A stretch of 64,000 nucleotides of DNA, taken from NCBI RefSeq assembly GCF_041320665.1, contig NZ_CP166730.1, forward strand, positions 1,550,001 through 1,614,000, read 5' to 3'. Below, one piece after another: positions 36,218 to 48,772 of this stretch. The notes below the pieces were generated by a model. That model searched no databases, had not been told where the DNA came from, and saw only the letters and a list, made by a program, of their open reading frames with translations. The position numbers were made by a program, and so were the translations under genes. Position 1 is the stretch's first letter. Each line of letters begins with the position of its first letter. This stretch comes from Comamonas sp. GB3 AK4-5. GTDB taxonomy: Bacteria > Pseudomonadota > Gammaproteobacteria > Burkholderiales > Burkholderiaceae_C.

Positions 36218-36976
36218 ATGACAGCACACACCACATTGCTTCCGGACATTCCCCGCGTCATCGGCCTGGTGGGCGGGATGAGCTGGGAATCCAGCGCCCT
36301 CTACTATCAGCAGATCAACCAGGAGGTGCGCCGCCGCCTGGGCCCGCTGCGCTCGGCCAGGCTGTTGATGTACAGCGTGGATTTTGGCGCCATTGAGCTG
36401 GCCCAGCGCGAAGGCCGTTGGGACGATGCGGCTGCCATCCTGGCAGATGCCGCACAGCGCCTGCACCGTGGCGGCGCCGATGGGCTGGTGCTGTGTACCA
36501 ACACCATGCACAAGGTGGCCGCGGCGATGGAGCAGGCCGTGCCCATTCCACTGCTGCATATTGCCGACCCCGTGGGCCGTGCTGCGCAAGCCATGGGTGC
36601 GAGCGCGATTGGCCTGCTGGGCACGCGCTTCACCATGGAGCAGCCTTTTTTGCGCGAACGCCTGGAGCAGCAATGGGGGCTGCAGGTGCTGGTGCCCGAT
36701 GCCGAGGAGCGCAGCGAGGTGCATCGCATCATTTATGACGAGCTGTGCGCCGGCGTCATTGATGCGGGCTCGCGCCAACGCTACCAGGCCATCATTCAGC
36801 ACCTGGCCGCACGCGGCGCGCAGGCCGTGGTGCTGGGCTGCACGGAGATCACGCTGCTGATCCAGCCCACCGACAGCGCATTGCCCGTGCTGGACAGCAC
36901 CAGACTGCATGCGCTGGCGGCCGTGGACTTTGCCTTGGATGGATCCGCCGCAATGCCAGAATGCAGCCCTTGTTAG
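36218..36976 (+). CDS. Aspartate/glutamate racemase family protein
   Basis: 252 residues. The two catalytic cysteines of the cofactor-independent racemases are present: C93 (L-C-T-N-T-M-H-K) and C208 (L-G-C-T-E-I). The N-terminal G-L-V-G-G-M-S-W-E-S-S matches the YgeA-like amino-acid racemase branch. It interconverts L and D forms of an acidic or other amino acid. The ATG at 36218 is used; a DUF2625 gene follows 20 bases after the stop and the AraC gene is divergent. Confidence 0.92.
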   Translation: MTAHTTLLPDIPRVIGLVGGMSWESSALYYQQINQEVRRRLGPLRSARLLMYSVDFGAIELAQREGRWDDAAAILADAAQRLHRGGADGLVLCTNTMHKVAAAMEQAVPIPLLHIADPVGRAAQAMGASAIGLLGTRFTMEQPFLRERLEQQWGLQVLVPDAEERSEVHRIIYDELCAGVIDAGSRQRYQAIIQHLAARGAQAVVLGCTEITLLIQPTDSALPVLDSTRLHALAAVDFALDGSAAMPECSPC

Positions 36977-36996
36977 CACCGTCATAAGGGAAATCG

Positions 36997-37641
36997 ATGC
37001 GAACACTGGACGCGCTGCTGGATGCGCATGATCCGGCTTTGCCACTGATCAAAGCCTGGGCCCAAGACGCCCGCGTCCCCGTGGAGCTACTGCCCCCTTC
37101 GGCAGAGCGGGACGCCGTGCTGCTGGCGCTCCAGGTAACCACTCGCTCCCCGCTGGGGGCGCTGGCGCATGGCACTGGCGGCATCCTGGTCGATGGCGGC
37201 TGGCTGCGCATGCTGGGCTCGGGCCATCCCCGGCTCACCCGCCAGCTGCATGGTTGGAACCAGGGGCGCAGCCATGGATTCTTGTTGATTGCGGATGATG
37301 CCGTGGGTGGCTTTTTTGCCATCAATGGCGGTGGTTTGGGTGAGGATCTGGGCAAGGTCCACTACCTCGCGCCGGACACCTTGGCCTGGGAGTCGTTGGA
37401 GATAGGTCACACGGCTTTTGTGCAATGGGCTTTCAGCGATGGGCTGGGCGACTTCTACCGCGATCTGCGCTGGGAGGGGTGGCAGCGCGATGTGGCGGCC
37501 CTGGATGGCGACAGCTGTTTCAGCTTTTATCCCTTTCTGTTCACCGCACAGGGCGCGGTGCAGACCAGTGCACGCAAGCCCGTACCCGTGGCGGAGCACT
37601 ATGCCTTCGTGCAGCAAGTAGGGGGCGAAGACCTGCCGTGA
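36997..37641 (+). CDS. DUF2625 family protein
   Basis: 214 residues, no signal peptide or membrane segment. Matches the DUF2625 family: T-T-R-S-P-L-G-A-L-A-H-G-T-G-G, D-G-G-W-L-R-M-L-G-S-G, N-G-G-G-L-G, and Y-F-A-P-D-T-like L-A-P-D-T-L-A-W-E. No activity is known. Probably co-transcribed with the racemase gene (20-base gap). Confidence 0.9.
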   Translation: MRTLDALLDAHDPALPLIKAWAQDARVPVELLPPSAERDAVLLALQVTTRSPLGALAHGTGGILVDGGWLRMLGSGHPRLTRQLHGWNQGRSHGFLLIADDAVGGFFAINGGGLGEDLGKVHYLAPDTLAWESLEIGHTAFVQWAFSDGLGDFYRDLRWEGWQRDVAALDGDSCFSFYPFLFTAQGAVQTSARKPVPVAEHYAFVQQVGGEDLP

Positions 37642-37685
37642 CTCGCTGGCCAGTTGCTGGCCTGCGGCAGGCCTGTTGCAGCTCA

Positions 37686-38567
37686 TCAGCCCAACTCCAG
37701 CAACTTGCGCCGCTTTCGGGCCATTTCGACAAAGGCCTGCGCCGCAGGCGAAAGCTTGTCAAAGCGCAAGGCCGCCAGTGCAATATCGCGGCGGCGACGT
37801 GGCTTGAGGCTGCGATAGACCACGCCGGCAGGCGGCTCTGGCAAGGCCAGCCGCGCCGCAATGGTGATGGCATCGCCCTGGGCGACAAAACCCATCATGG
37901 AGCTGAGCTGCTCCAGCTTGAACCGCGTGTGAGGCACTGCGCCCGCGCTGGCCAGGAACTGGTCAATATGGGGGCCGGAGCCTGCAGAGGTTCGAATGAA
38001 GGGCTGCCCATGAAAGTCGCGGGCCTGGAGTGAGGCCTGGGCGGCCAGAGGGTGGGCCGCAGGCAGCACGGCCACCAGCTCATCCGCCACGAGTGGCAAT
38101 GTGTCCAGGCGCTCCTCAGGCAAGACCACAAAGCCCAGCTCCACGCGCCGCTCCAGCAGCCATTGCACCACCACGCTGTCGACGGCCTCCTCGATCTGTA
38201 CCTCCACCAAGGGGTGTGCTGCCTGGTAATGCGCCATGAGCTGGGGCAGCAGGCGCAGCGATGAGGTGGCGCCAAACGAGGCGATGCGCAGCGTGCCCCG
38301 CGCAATGCCGCGCTCCAGATGGGCCTCTTGCTGCAGCGCTTCTTTTTGTTGAAGCATGTCGTTGGCGCGGGCCAGCAGCCTGCTGCCCACTTCGGTCAGG
38401 GTCGACGCACCGGCTTCGCGCTGGAGCAGGCTGACACCCAGCTCGGTTTCCAGCTGCCTGATGGCATGGCTGACGCCGCTTTGCGTGATGCCCAGAACAC
38501 TGGCGGCTCGGGAAAAGCTGCCCAGCTTGGCCAGCACGGAAAAGATTTCCAGTTGCGCAAAGGTCAT
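37686..38567 (-). CDS. LysR family transcriptional regulator
   Basis: 293 residues. Helix-turn-helix at residues 2-65 (T-F-A-Q-L-E-I-F, S-R-A-A-S-V-L-G-I-T-Q-S-G-V-S-H-A-I-R-Q-L-E), effector domain after G-T-L-R-I-A-S-F-G. It is divergent from a DMT exporter gene with 77 bases between starts containing a palindromic site, so it probably controls that exporter. Effector unknown. Confidence 0.92.
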   Translation of the reverse strand: MTFAQLEIFSVLAKLGSFSRAASVLGITQSGVSHAIRQLETELGVSLLQREAGASTLTEVGSRLLARANDMLQQKEALQQEAHLERGIARGTLRIASFGATSSLRLLPQLMAHYQAAHPLVEVQIEEAVDSVVVQWLLERRVELGFVVLPEERLDTLPLVADELVAVLPAAHPLAAQASLQARDFHGQPFIRTSAGSGPHIDQFLASAGAVPHTRFKLEQLSSMMGFVAQGDAITIAARLALPEPPAGVVYRSLKPRRRRDIALAALRFDKLSPAAQAFVEMARKRRKLLELG

Positions 38568-38591
38568 GGGCAGATGCCAGGGGTAGGTGTC

Positions 38592-38607
38592 ATGAGCGAT
38601 TACTCAT
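38592..38607. promoter_or_regulatory. Putative operator in the LysR/DMT divergent promoter
   Basis: ATGAG-CGATTA-CTCAT forms an inverted repeat with a T-N12-A spacing, next to a second imperfect ATTC...GAAT repeat. The position between divergent starts supports a LysR site; binding is inferred. Confidence 0.45.
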
Positions 38608-38644
38608 TCGACGATGAATCTTGATGAGCAGATATTAGCGCGCT

Positions 38645-39571
38645 ATGACTTTTCGTAAATCCTCCACCCACCTGGGTTTGATCGCCATGGCCGCCTTGTG
38701 GGGCGCCTCCTGGCCTTGGGGCCGCGTGGTGGCGCAGGCCATGCCGCCGCTTGCGGCAGCCAGTCTGCGCTTTCTGCTGGCCAGCGTGGTCCTGCTGCTG
38801 TGGCTGTGCCGCAGTGGCCGCATGGGCGGGCTGCGGGCCCTGGCGGTGCGCCAGTGGCTGGGCCTGGCCTGTGCAGCCGCCGTGGGCGTGCTGGGCTATT
38901 CCATCTTCTTTTTGCTGGCGCTGCAGACCGTGCCTGCAGGCAAAGCCGCCATGGTCGTGGCCCTCAACCCGGTGCTCACCATGCTGTTTGCCGTCCTGCT
39001 GTTTCGCGAGGCCGTGAATGCGGTCATGTGCGCCGGCCTGGTGCTGGCCGTGACTGGGGCGCTGTATGCACTGGGTGGCGGCGCTTTCACCGCGCTGCTG
39101 CCCGCTTCATCGGGCGTGGGCGAGCTGCTGTTGCTGGGCTGTGCCGGCTGCTGGGTGGCCTACACCCTGATCGGCCGGTTGGTGCTGACCTCTGTGGATG
39201 CGCTCACCACCACCACCGTCACGGCCGCCATGGGCGCCGCGCTGCTGCTGGCGGCCAGCCTGGTGTTGGAGGGGCCGGCGGCATGGGCCGGCCTGCCTGC
39301 AGCCCCAGCGAATGCCTGGTACAGCCTCGTCGCGCTGGCGCTTGGGGCCACGGCCCTGGCCTATGCCTGGTATTTGCACGGCGTGCGCGTGCTGGGTGCC
39401 GGCGCGGCAGCGGCTTATATGTCCCTGGTGCCGCTGTGGGGCATGCTGTTTTCCAGCATCTGGCTGGGCGAGACCATCACTGCCTCGCTGCTGGGAGGTG
39501 GGGCGGCCGCCATTCTGGGCATGCTTTTGATGTATTGGGGGCGGTTGAGGATGGCACAGAAGAGTGCCTGA
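38645..39571 (+). CDS. EamA/DMT family exporter
   Basis: 308 residues with ten predicted membrane helices arranged as two EamA repeats (A-A-L-W-G-A-S-W-P-W-G in the first, L-L-L-G-C-A-G-C-W-V-A-Y-T in the second). RhtA/YdcZ-like transporters export amino acids or metabolites. The divergent LysR gene is the likely regulator. Some homologues respond to the exported amino acid; nothing here identifies it. Confidence 0.92.
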   Translation: MTFRKSSTHLGLIAMAALWGASWPWGRVVAQAMPPLAAASLRFLLASVVLLLWLCRSGRMGGLRALAVRQWLGLACAAAVGVLGYSIFFLLALQTVPAGKAAMVVALNPVLTMLFAVLLFREAVNAVMCAGLVLAVTGALYALGGGAFTALLPASSGVGELLLLGCAGCWVAYTLIGRLVLTSVDALTTTTVTAAMGAALLLAASLVLEGPAAWAGLPAAPANAWYSLVALALGATALAYAWYLHGVRVLGAGAAAAYMSLVPLWGMLFSSIWLGETITASLLGGGAAAILGMLLMYWGRLRMAQKSA

Positions 39572-39873
39572 TGGGTGGCAGCTGCAGGCTGCTTTCGGCC
39601 AGGAACAGCCGTGCGCGAAGGCTGCTTGGCCGACTGCTTCAAGCTGTGGCTTCAACACCGAATGTCGGCGGCGATCAACAGCTGAACTTGATGGACTCTG
39701 GTTGCAATCTCCAAGAATCGGCATTCAAGGATTTCCGCAGCCCTTGTCAGAGGCAACCCCGACCCGGCCCCTTGACGACGATTCACCGTGCCTTCAGGCA
39801 AAATCCAGATGATCGGGGCAAGCCAGGCGTCAGGTCTGCCGGGAAGCCCACCTTGAAGAATGGAACAGCATCA
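39572..39873. other. 302-base gap before the cysteine-rich orphan
   Basis: An open frame runs through this region into the downstream gene but lacks a convincing start or conserved-looking protein. No strong hairpin, direct repeat or promoter motif seen. It marks the edge of the lower-GC accessory segment. Confidence 0.4.
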
Positions 39874-40314
39874 ATGGCACTGACGAAGAAGGGCGAGTTT
39901 TGGTACGGGACGACGTCCGGCGACACCCAAGCCGAGCTGCGCAGCTACAGCGTTGCGAATCGCCATGAGGCCGTCCGGTTTGCCTCGTCCAAATGCAATT
40001 GCGGGTGCCGGACTTTTGCGTTGCAGACCGATGAAGAAGCCGGTGTGGCAATCCGCGCCTGCACCGACTGCGGGCAGATACACCTGATGGGCGACAGCGA
40101 GGACTACATTGAAGAGGCCGCCCCCGAGACGCACGAGTGCGTGTGCGAGAACGAGGTGTTCGAGCTGATGTCCGGCGTCTCCGTGTACGAGGGCACACAT
40201 GACGTGCGCTGGTACTACATCGCTTGCCGCTGCGTGGAATGCAATCTGGTTGGGGTCTTCGCAGACTGGAAGTGTGAAGCGGGTGATGCGACGGCCTTCC
40301 TCGCCAAGGTATGA
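39874..40314 (+). CDS. Cysteine-rich, probably zinc-binding orphan protein
   Basis: 146 residues. Eleven cysteines in ribbon-like groups: C41-x-C43-x-C45 (C-N-C-G-C), C63-x-x-C66 (C-T-D-C-G), C89-x-C91 (C-V-C), C118-x-C120-x-x-C123 (C-R-C-V-E-C) and C134. This pattern suggests two zinc-ribbon modules; the acidic segment at 78-86 separates them. Two W-Y-Y-like aromatic patches (F-W-Y-G, W-Y-Y-I) flank the modules. No family recognised. Isolated, with a different base composition from the flanks. Start at ATG 39874; weak SD. Confidence 0.7.
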   Translation: MALTKKGEFWYGTTSGDTQAELRSYSVANRHEAVRFASSKCNCGCRTFALQTDEEAGVAIRACTDCGQIHLMGDSEDYIEEAAPETHECVCENEVFELMSGVSVYEGTHDVRWYYIACRCVECNLVGVFADWKCEAGDATAFLAKV

Positions 40315-40575
40315 GCGCGCCCCCGCAGAGATCATGCTCGCAGGCCCGAGCGGCCGAGGAGTGTCATGAGGTGGTTGGTGAACTTAGCTGTATCAATGAC
40401 GGCAGTCGCTGCGCAGCAGACATTGGCCGTCGAGGCACGAACAACAGCAACGGGTCGACTGCGACCGATCACAGATCGGCCAGGAGCGGACTTCCACAAG
40501 TGGGGCAAGACCGCACCTGGTGTTGACCCGTGCCTGATGCTCTAGACACAGGGCGATCGACTAAAAAGTCGGTTC

Positions 40576-41739
40576 CTAGGCGCGTGCGAGTATGAGGCGA
40601 TTGGCGATCTTGGCGGCAAGCGACTTGGCTTCGTGATCGGCAGCCATCAGCTCGTCTAGTTCCACATCGAATTGGGCGGTATCGCAAGACAGTGATTCAG
40701 AAATTATTTCGCTGATTTCATAAAAGCCGATTCGGCTTTCCATGAACATGCGCCCGGCTATTTCATTTGCTGCGTTAAACATCATGGTTGCGCCCGGACC
40801 CGCATTGACTGCTTCCCTGGCCAGGGTTAGGCACGGAAATTTTTCTGAATCCACGCTTCGAAATTCGAGGGAGCGGACCTCGCCCAGATTGAGATCGTCA
40901 ACGCCGGTGTGCAGTCTGTCTGGATATGACAGGGCATAGCCGATAGCGTTCTTCATGTCGTTGTGGCCAAGAAGCGCAATCATGGTCCCGTCTATATAGC
41001 TTGCTGCGGAGTGCAAAAGAGATGAGGGGTTGACGAAAACGTCGACATGACTCGATGGCATATCAAAGAAGTAGCAGGCCTCGATCAGCTCCAGCCCCTT
41101 GTTTGCCAGCGTGGCGCTGTCCAGGGAGTTTTTTGGACCCATCTGCCAAGTTGGGTGCCTCAAGGCTTGATCCACGGTGGCATTCACAATTTGTGCTTTG
41201 CTCCAGTCTCGGAAGGGGCCGCCACTTGCAGTAAGTACCAAGCGTCGTAATTCCTCCCTCCTGCCGAGTTTCACGCACTGGTAGATTGCACTGTGTTCAG
41301 AGTCAACGGGGATCACCTCGGAGCCATGCTCTTTGGCTAAGGTGAGGAGCTTGGTGCCGCCGCAGACAAGAGCTTCCTTGTTTGCGAGTGCAACCCGATT
41401 GCCGGCTTTTACAGCGGCATGGACAGAGGGGAAGCCAATAGATCCGGAGATGGCTGCAAGCACCACATCTACCGGCATGCTCGCGACTTCCGCTGCGGCG
41501 TTGGGGCCGGCGATGACATGACACGGGCCATCGATAGCTTCTGAAAATGAGCTTGCAGCGGCAGGGTCGGAAAATGCCACCACTTCGGGAGAGAATTCCC
41601 TATAGATGGCTACAGCGCTTTCCCAAGACTTGGCAAAGGAGGCCGCTTTTAGCGAAAAGCGATTGCGGTGGAGACGGAGAAATGCCAAGGCATTGGTTCC
41701 GATAGAGCCCGAGGCACCAAGGATGGTGACGGATTTCAT
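40576..41739 (-). CDS. dxr: 1-deoxy-D-xylulose 5-phosphate reductoisomerase, second copy
   Basis: 387 residues, normal DXR length. Converts DXP to MEP with NADPH, committing step of the non-mevalonate isoprenoid pathway. NADPH motif G-A-S-G-S-I-G (8-14); metal ligands D146, E148 (V-D-S-E-H) and E217; substrate residues S172 (A-S-G-G-P-F), H195, W198 (H-P-T-W-Q-M-G loop), S208, N213 and K214 all match those of E. coli DXR. Context is not the usual frr-cdsA-dxr-rseP cluster, and GC is visibly lower (some 60-base lines near 40%), so this is probably an acquired extra copy. Start at 41739 with AGGAAG upstream; the frame stays open to an ATG at 41898. Confidence 0.88.
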   Translation of the reverse strand: MKSVTILGASGSIGTNALAFLRLHRNRFSLKAASFAKSWESAVAIYREFSPEVVAFSDPAAASSFSEAIDGPCHVIAGPNAAAEVASMPVDVVLAAISGSIGFPSVHAAVKAGNRVALANKEALVCGGTKLLTLAKEHGSEVIPVDSEHSAIYQCVKLGRREELRRLVLTASGGPFRDWSKAQIVNATVDQALRHPTWQMGPKNSLDSATLANKGLELIEACYFFDMPSSHVDVFVNPSSLLHSAASYIDGTMIALLGHNDMKNAIGYALSYPDRLHTGVDDLNLGEVRSLEFRSVDSEKFPCLTLAREAVNAGPGATMMFNAANEIAGRMFMESRIGFYEISEIISESLSCDTAQFDVELDELMAADHEAKSLAAKIANRLILARA

Positions 41740-42213
41740 AAACTTCCTTTTCAACGTGTTCAATCGGTGGTGCAAGCAATCTCTTTGCCCATGTGCGTGT
41801 GCGGCAGGAGCGCTTGGTCCGCCCTCGCAAACTGCGATATGTACATGCTCTTCTGAGAAGTCTGCGAGGATAAGCCACACCCCTGGGTAAATCTTCATCC
41901 TGGCGATCGAGTCTCCTTGACGATGGCGGAACGACCTGCAGCCTAGATGTGCCCCACAGAGCCCTGTCTTTCTAGACAGGGTAAATCGAAGTGGCATAAG
42001 GCCGTATGCCTGCTTCGGGCGATTGCAGAACCCCTCCCACTCGCAACCCTGACCGCCATAGGCAAGGCGCTACACCACGCGCAAGCCCAAAGCTGCCCAC
42101 GGCGTATGCGGCATGCATTCATCGATGTTTGTGCCGCAGACACAGTCATGGTCGGTAGATGCTGCTATTTTTTTGTGAGCGTGGCGCGCGGGCAGCATGC
42201 GCCATGGCGCGGC
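41740..42213. other. 474-base gap upstream of the second dxr
   Basis: On the minus strand an in-frame extension of dxr from ATG 41898 (53 residues, M-K-I-Y-P-G-V-W-L-I-L-A-D-F) is open and has AAGGAG 14 nt before it. It is not part of known DXR proteins and could be a leader peptide or non-coding. The rest shows no gene, strong hairpin or repeat that I can support. Confidence 0.4.
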
Positions 42214-42816
42214 TCACAGGCGGGAGGGTGGTGATCTGGATGCCAGCAGGTGGCTGAACAATCTCCGTTCGCTGTCCGGGTCCAGGCATTCGCGGCAGCG
42301 CATGCCGGGGGCGTGGCCGTGGCGCGGAGGGCTTGCCATGTCCGGGCCTGCGGGGGTGGCCGTGGCGGTCATGCCAGGTGCGGCCCTGTGGCTGGCGTTT
42401 GCGGCCTGCCAGGTCTGCAGGCATTCCCACAGCGCGGTTTGCTGGTGCTGGGGCAGGCCATAGAGCAGGCGCAGCATGCCGCCGGCCTGCACATAGGCCA
42501 TCAACTGGGTGCGGCAGCGCTGCTCCAGCGCTTGGTCGTAGGCGGGGGCCGAGGGTGGCGTGGGCAGCCAGTACACCGTGTGTAGCGCTGCGGTCAGTGG
42601 CAGCGTGGCTGCGCTGGCATCGGCGTTGATGCCGGTGCCGGTGCCGGTGCCGATCTCTGCACTGTGATCGGCAGTCCAGCAGGCCAGCGGGCAGGGGGTG
42701 CCGGGGTATTGCCGGGCCCAGGCGGCTTGCATGGTTTGCGCCAGGGTCTGGGGGGCGCTGGTGATGGTGCCGGCCAGCAGCAGCGGGAAGGTGGTGGTGG
42801 CCGAGAGTGTGTTCAT
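42214..42816 (-). CDS. Hypothetical protein downstream of ftsB
   Basis: 200 residues, no signal peptide recognised. An Ala/Thr-rich sequence with a short G-T-G-T-G-T-G run (encoded by CCGGTG repeats near 42630-42655), a folded-looking middle (V-Y-W-L-P-T-P-P, L-M-A-Y-V-Q-A-G-G-M-L-R-L-L-Y-G-L-P-Q), and a basic C-terminus with C-R-E-C. No family recognised. It follows the ftsB terminator on the same strand and so probably has its own promoter. Confidence 0.6.
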   Translation of the reverse strand: MNTLSATTTFPLLLAGTITSAPQTLAQTMQAAWARQYPGTPCPLACWTADHSAEIGTGTGTGINADASAATLPLTAALHTVYWLPTPPSAPAYDQALEQRCRTQLMAYVQAGGMLRLLYGLPQHQQTALWECLQTWQAANASHRAAPGMTATATPAGPDMASPPRHGHAPGMRCRECLDPDSERRLFSHLLASRSPPSRL

Positions 42817-42875
42817 GGGGTGCTCATGGGTGCATCAGGCGGTGAAGGCTGTGCTGCAGCCAGGATGCGGTGGCA

Positions 42876-42908
42876 TAAAAAAACCACGGCGCGCGGGGCG
42901 GGCCGTGG
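42876..42908 (-). terminator. Rho-independent terminator after ftsB
   Basis: CCACGGC (42884-42890) and GCCGTGG (42902-42908) form the stem; on the minus strand it is followed by a run of seven T (42877-42883). Confidence 0.85.
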
Positions 42909-42934
42909 TGGCGGGGCAGGGCGTGCTTGCGCGC

Positions 42935-43213
42935 TCAGGGGCGGGTGACCTGCACATAGATCTCGCCCGGCTTGACCATGCCCAGCTCGCTGCGGGCTTT
43001 TTCTTCCACCATGTCCTTGCCTTCGCGCAGGTCGGTCACTTCGGAGGCCAGGCGGTTGTTTTCCGCGCGGGCCACCTCGTTGGCCGACTTGATCTGGGCA
43101 ATCTGCATGCGCATCTCCTGCACCAGGTCCATGCTGTAGCTGCCCAGCCAGAGCTGGGCGTGCACGATGGCCAAAATGGCCAGCAACACCAGCGTGACAA
43201 TGCGATGAACCAT
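42935..43213 (-). CDS. ftsB: Cell division protein FtsB
   Basis: 92 residues: one N-terminal membrane helix (about 4-22), then a coiled coil (M-R-M-Q-I-A-Q-I-K-S-A-N-E-V-A-R-A-E-N-N-R-L) and the short conserved end E-E-K-A-R-S-E-L-G-M-V-K-P-G-E. FtsB joins FtsL and FtsQ in the divisome. It lies 41 bases after eno on the same strand, as in other betaproteobacteria, and a terminator closes the unit. Confidence 0.93.
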   Translation of the reverse strand: MVHRIVTLVLLAILAIVHAQLWLGSYSMDLVQEMRMQIAQIKSANEVARAENNRLASEVTDLREGKDMVEEKARSELGMVKPGEIYVQVTRP

Positions 43214-43254
43214 GGTGCGAAAGAGGCGCTGAGCGGAAGTGGCAGGTCTGCAGA

Positions 43255-45574
<2,320 letters not shown>

Positions 45575-45613
45575 GGCGGGTTTCCTCAGAGGTTGCGCTG
45601 GGTTGCTTGCGAT

Positions 45614-47374
<1,761 letters not shown>

Positions 47375-47376
47375 TC

Positions 47377-48591
47377 ATGACACTGCTTGCTGGAAAACAC
47401 ATCGTGCTGGGCCTCTCCGGAGGCGTGGCCTGCTACAAGTCGGCCCACCTGTGCCGTCTGCTGATCAAGGCAGGTGCCACCGTGCAGGTGGTGATGACGG
47501 AGGCGGCCGAGCAATTCATCACCCCGGTGACCATGCAGGCCCTGTCAGGGCGCACGGTGTACGGCTCGCAGTGGGATGCGCGCGAGCCCAACAATATGCC
47601 CCACATCAACCTCAGCCGCGAGGCCGATGCCATTGTGATCGCACCTTGCAGCGCCGACTTCATCGCCAAGCTGGCCCAGGGCCGGGCCGATGAGTTGCTC
47701 AGCCTGATGTGCTTGGCCCGTCCCATAGACCGCATACCGCTGCTGCTGGCCCCGGCCATGAACCGCGAAATGTGGGCCCATCCGGCCACGCAGCGCAATC
47801 TGGCCCAGGTGGCCAAGGACGGCGCCAAGGTGCTGGGCGTGGGCGTGGGCGACCAGGCCTGTGGTGAAACCGGTGACGGCCGCATGCTGGAGCCCGAGGA
47901 GCTGCTGGAAGACCTGCAGGCCTTTTTTGCGCCCAAGTTGCTGCTGGGGCGCCGCCTGCTGATCACGGCCGGCCCCACCTTCGAGGCCATAGACCCGGTG
48001 CGCGGCATCACCAACCTCTCCAGCGGCAAGATGGGCTTTGCCATCGCCGCCGCCGCCAAGGCCGCCGGGGCGGAGGTCATCGTGGTGGCCGGCCCGGTGC
48101 ACCTGGCCACGCCGCGCGGCGTGCAACGCATCAATGTGCAGTCGGCCCAGCAAATGCTGGCCGCCGTGCAGTCGCAGGTGGGCAGTGCCGATGTGTTCAT
48201 CGCCACGGCTGCCGTGGCCGACTGGCGCCCGGCCAATGCGGCCGACCAGAAGATCAAGAAAGACGGCTCGGGCGATGTGCCGGCCCTGGCCTTTGTCGAG
48301 AACCCCGACATCCTGGCCACCGTGGCGAAGTCCGAGCGTGCCCAAAAAGGCGCACTGTACTGCGTGGGCTTTGCCGCCGAAAGCCATGACCTGCTGGCAC
48401 ATGCTACGGCCAAGCGCCAACGCAAGGATGTGCCGCTGCTGGTGGGCAATATCGGCCCCGCCACCTTCGGCCAGGACGACAATGCCCTGCTGCTGGTGGA
48501 TGCCCAGGGCCACAGCGAGCTGCCCCGGGCCTCCAAGACCCAGCTGGGTGTGCAACTGGTGCAGGAGCTGGCGCGCAGGTTGGTGAAGTAA
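47377..48591 (+). CDS. coaBC: Bifunctional phosphopantothenoylcysteine decarboxylase / phosphopantothenate-cysteine ligase
   Basis: 404 residues from the ATG at 47377. The N-terminal CoaC flavodoxin-like domain (I-V-L-G-L-S-G-G-V-A-C-Y-K, A-P-A-M-N-R-E-M-W catalytic Asn motif, G-E-T-G-D-G-R) and C-terminal CoaB domain (I-T-A-G-P-T-F-E-A-I-D-P-V-R, S-S-G-K-M-G-F, A-A-V-A-D-W, K-I-K-K) are both present. Two central steps of coenzyme A synthesis. The gene dut follows after one other gene, an arrangement also seen elsewhere in proteobacteria. Confidence 0.97.
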   Translation: MTLLAGKHIVLGLSGGVACYKSAHLCRLLIKAGATVQVVMTEAAEQFITPVTMQALSGRTVYGSQWDAREPNNMPHINLSREADAIVIAPCSADFIAKLAQGRADELLSLMCLARPIDRIPLLLAPAMNREMWAHPATQRNLAQVAKDGAKVLGVGVGDQACGETGDGRMLEPEELLEDLQAFFAPKLLLGRRLLITAGPTFEAIDPVRGITNLSSGKMGFAIAAAAKAAGAEVIVVAGPVHLATPRGVQRINVQSAQQMLAAVQSQVGSADVFIATAAVADWRPANAADQKIKKDGSGDVPALAFVENPDILATVAKSERAQKGALYCVGFAAESHDLLAHATAKRQRKDVPLLVGNIGPATFGQDDNALLLVDAQGHSELPRASKTQLGVQLVQELARRLVK

Positions 48592-48734
48592 TCAGCCTGG
48601 GGCTGATGGCTTCGTTGTGAGGGATGCGCTAGGCTTGGCAGGTCTGTTGAGGCCCGCGCCGGCCGAAATCTTGCCATTCCCCGCTGGCAGCCTGCGCAGT
48701 GGAGAAGAGGGCAGGCCGTGTATTGCAGTATTCG

Positions 48735-48756
48735 CGGGTGCTGCCGCCCGTTTTTT
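48735..48756 (+). terminator. Probable Rho-independent terminator after coaBC
   Basis: CGGGTG (48735-48740), loop CTGC, CGCCCG (48745-48750) with one G-T pair, then TTTTTT. It lies 143 bases after coaBC and just before the next gene. Confidence 0.5.
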
Positions 48757-48772
48757 GTTAGGCTGAAGCGCT

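Noticed and set aside
35321..37045. A 574-codon open frame on the minus strand through the racemase gene.
   Set aside because: Only the last 289 residues are AraC-like; the upstream part lies opposite the well-supported racemase gene.
38698..39873. A long open frame overlapping the DMT exporter.
   Set aside because: The exporter reading has clear membrane repeats; only the end of the other frame (from 39874) encodes a plausible protein.
40311..40526. A 71-codon open frame after the cysteine-rich gene.
   Set aside because: No SD, low-complexity composition, and no recognisable protein; likely chance.
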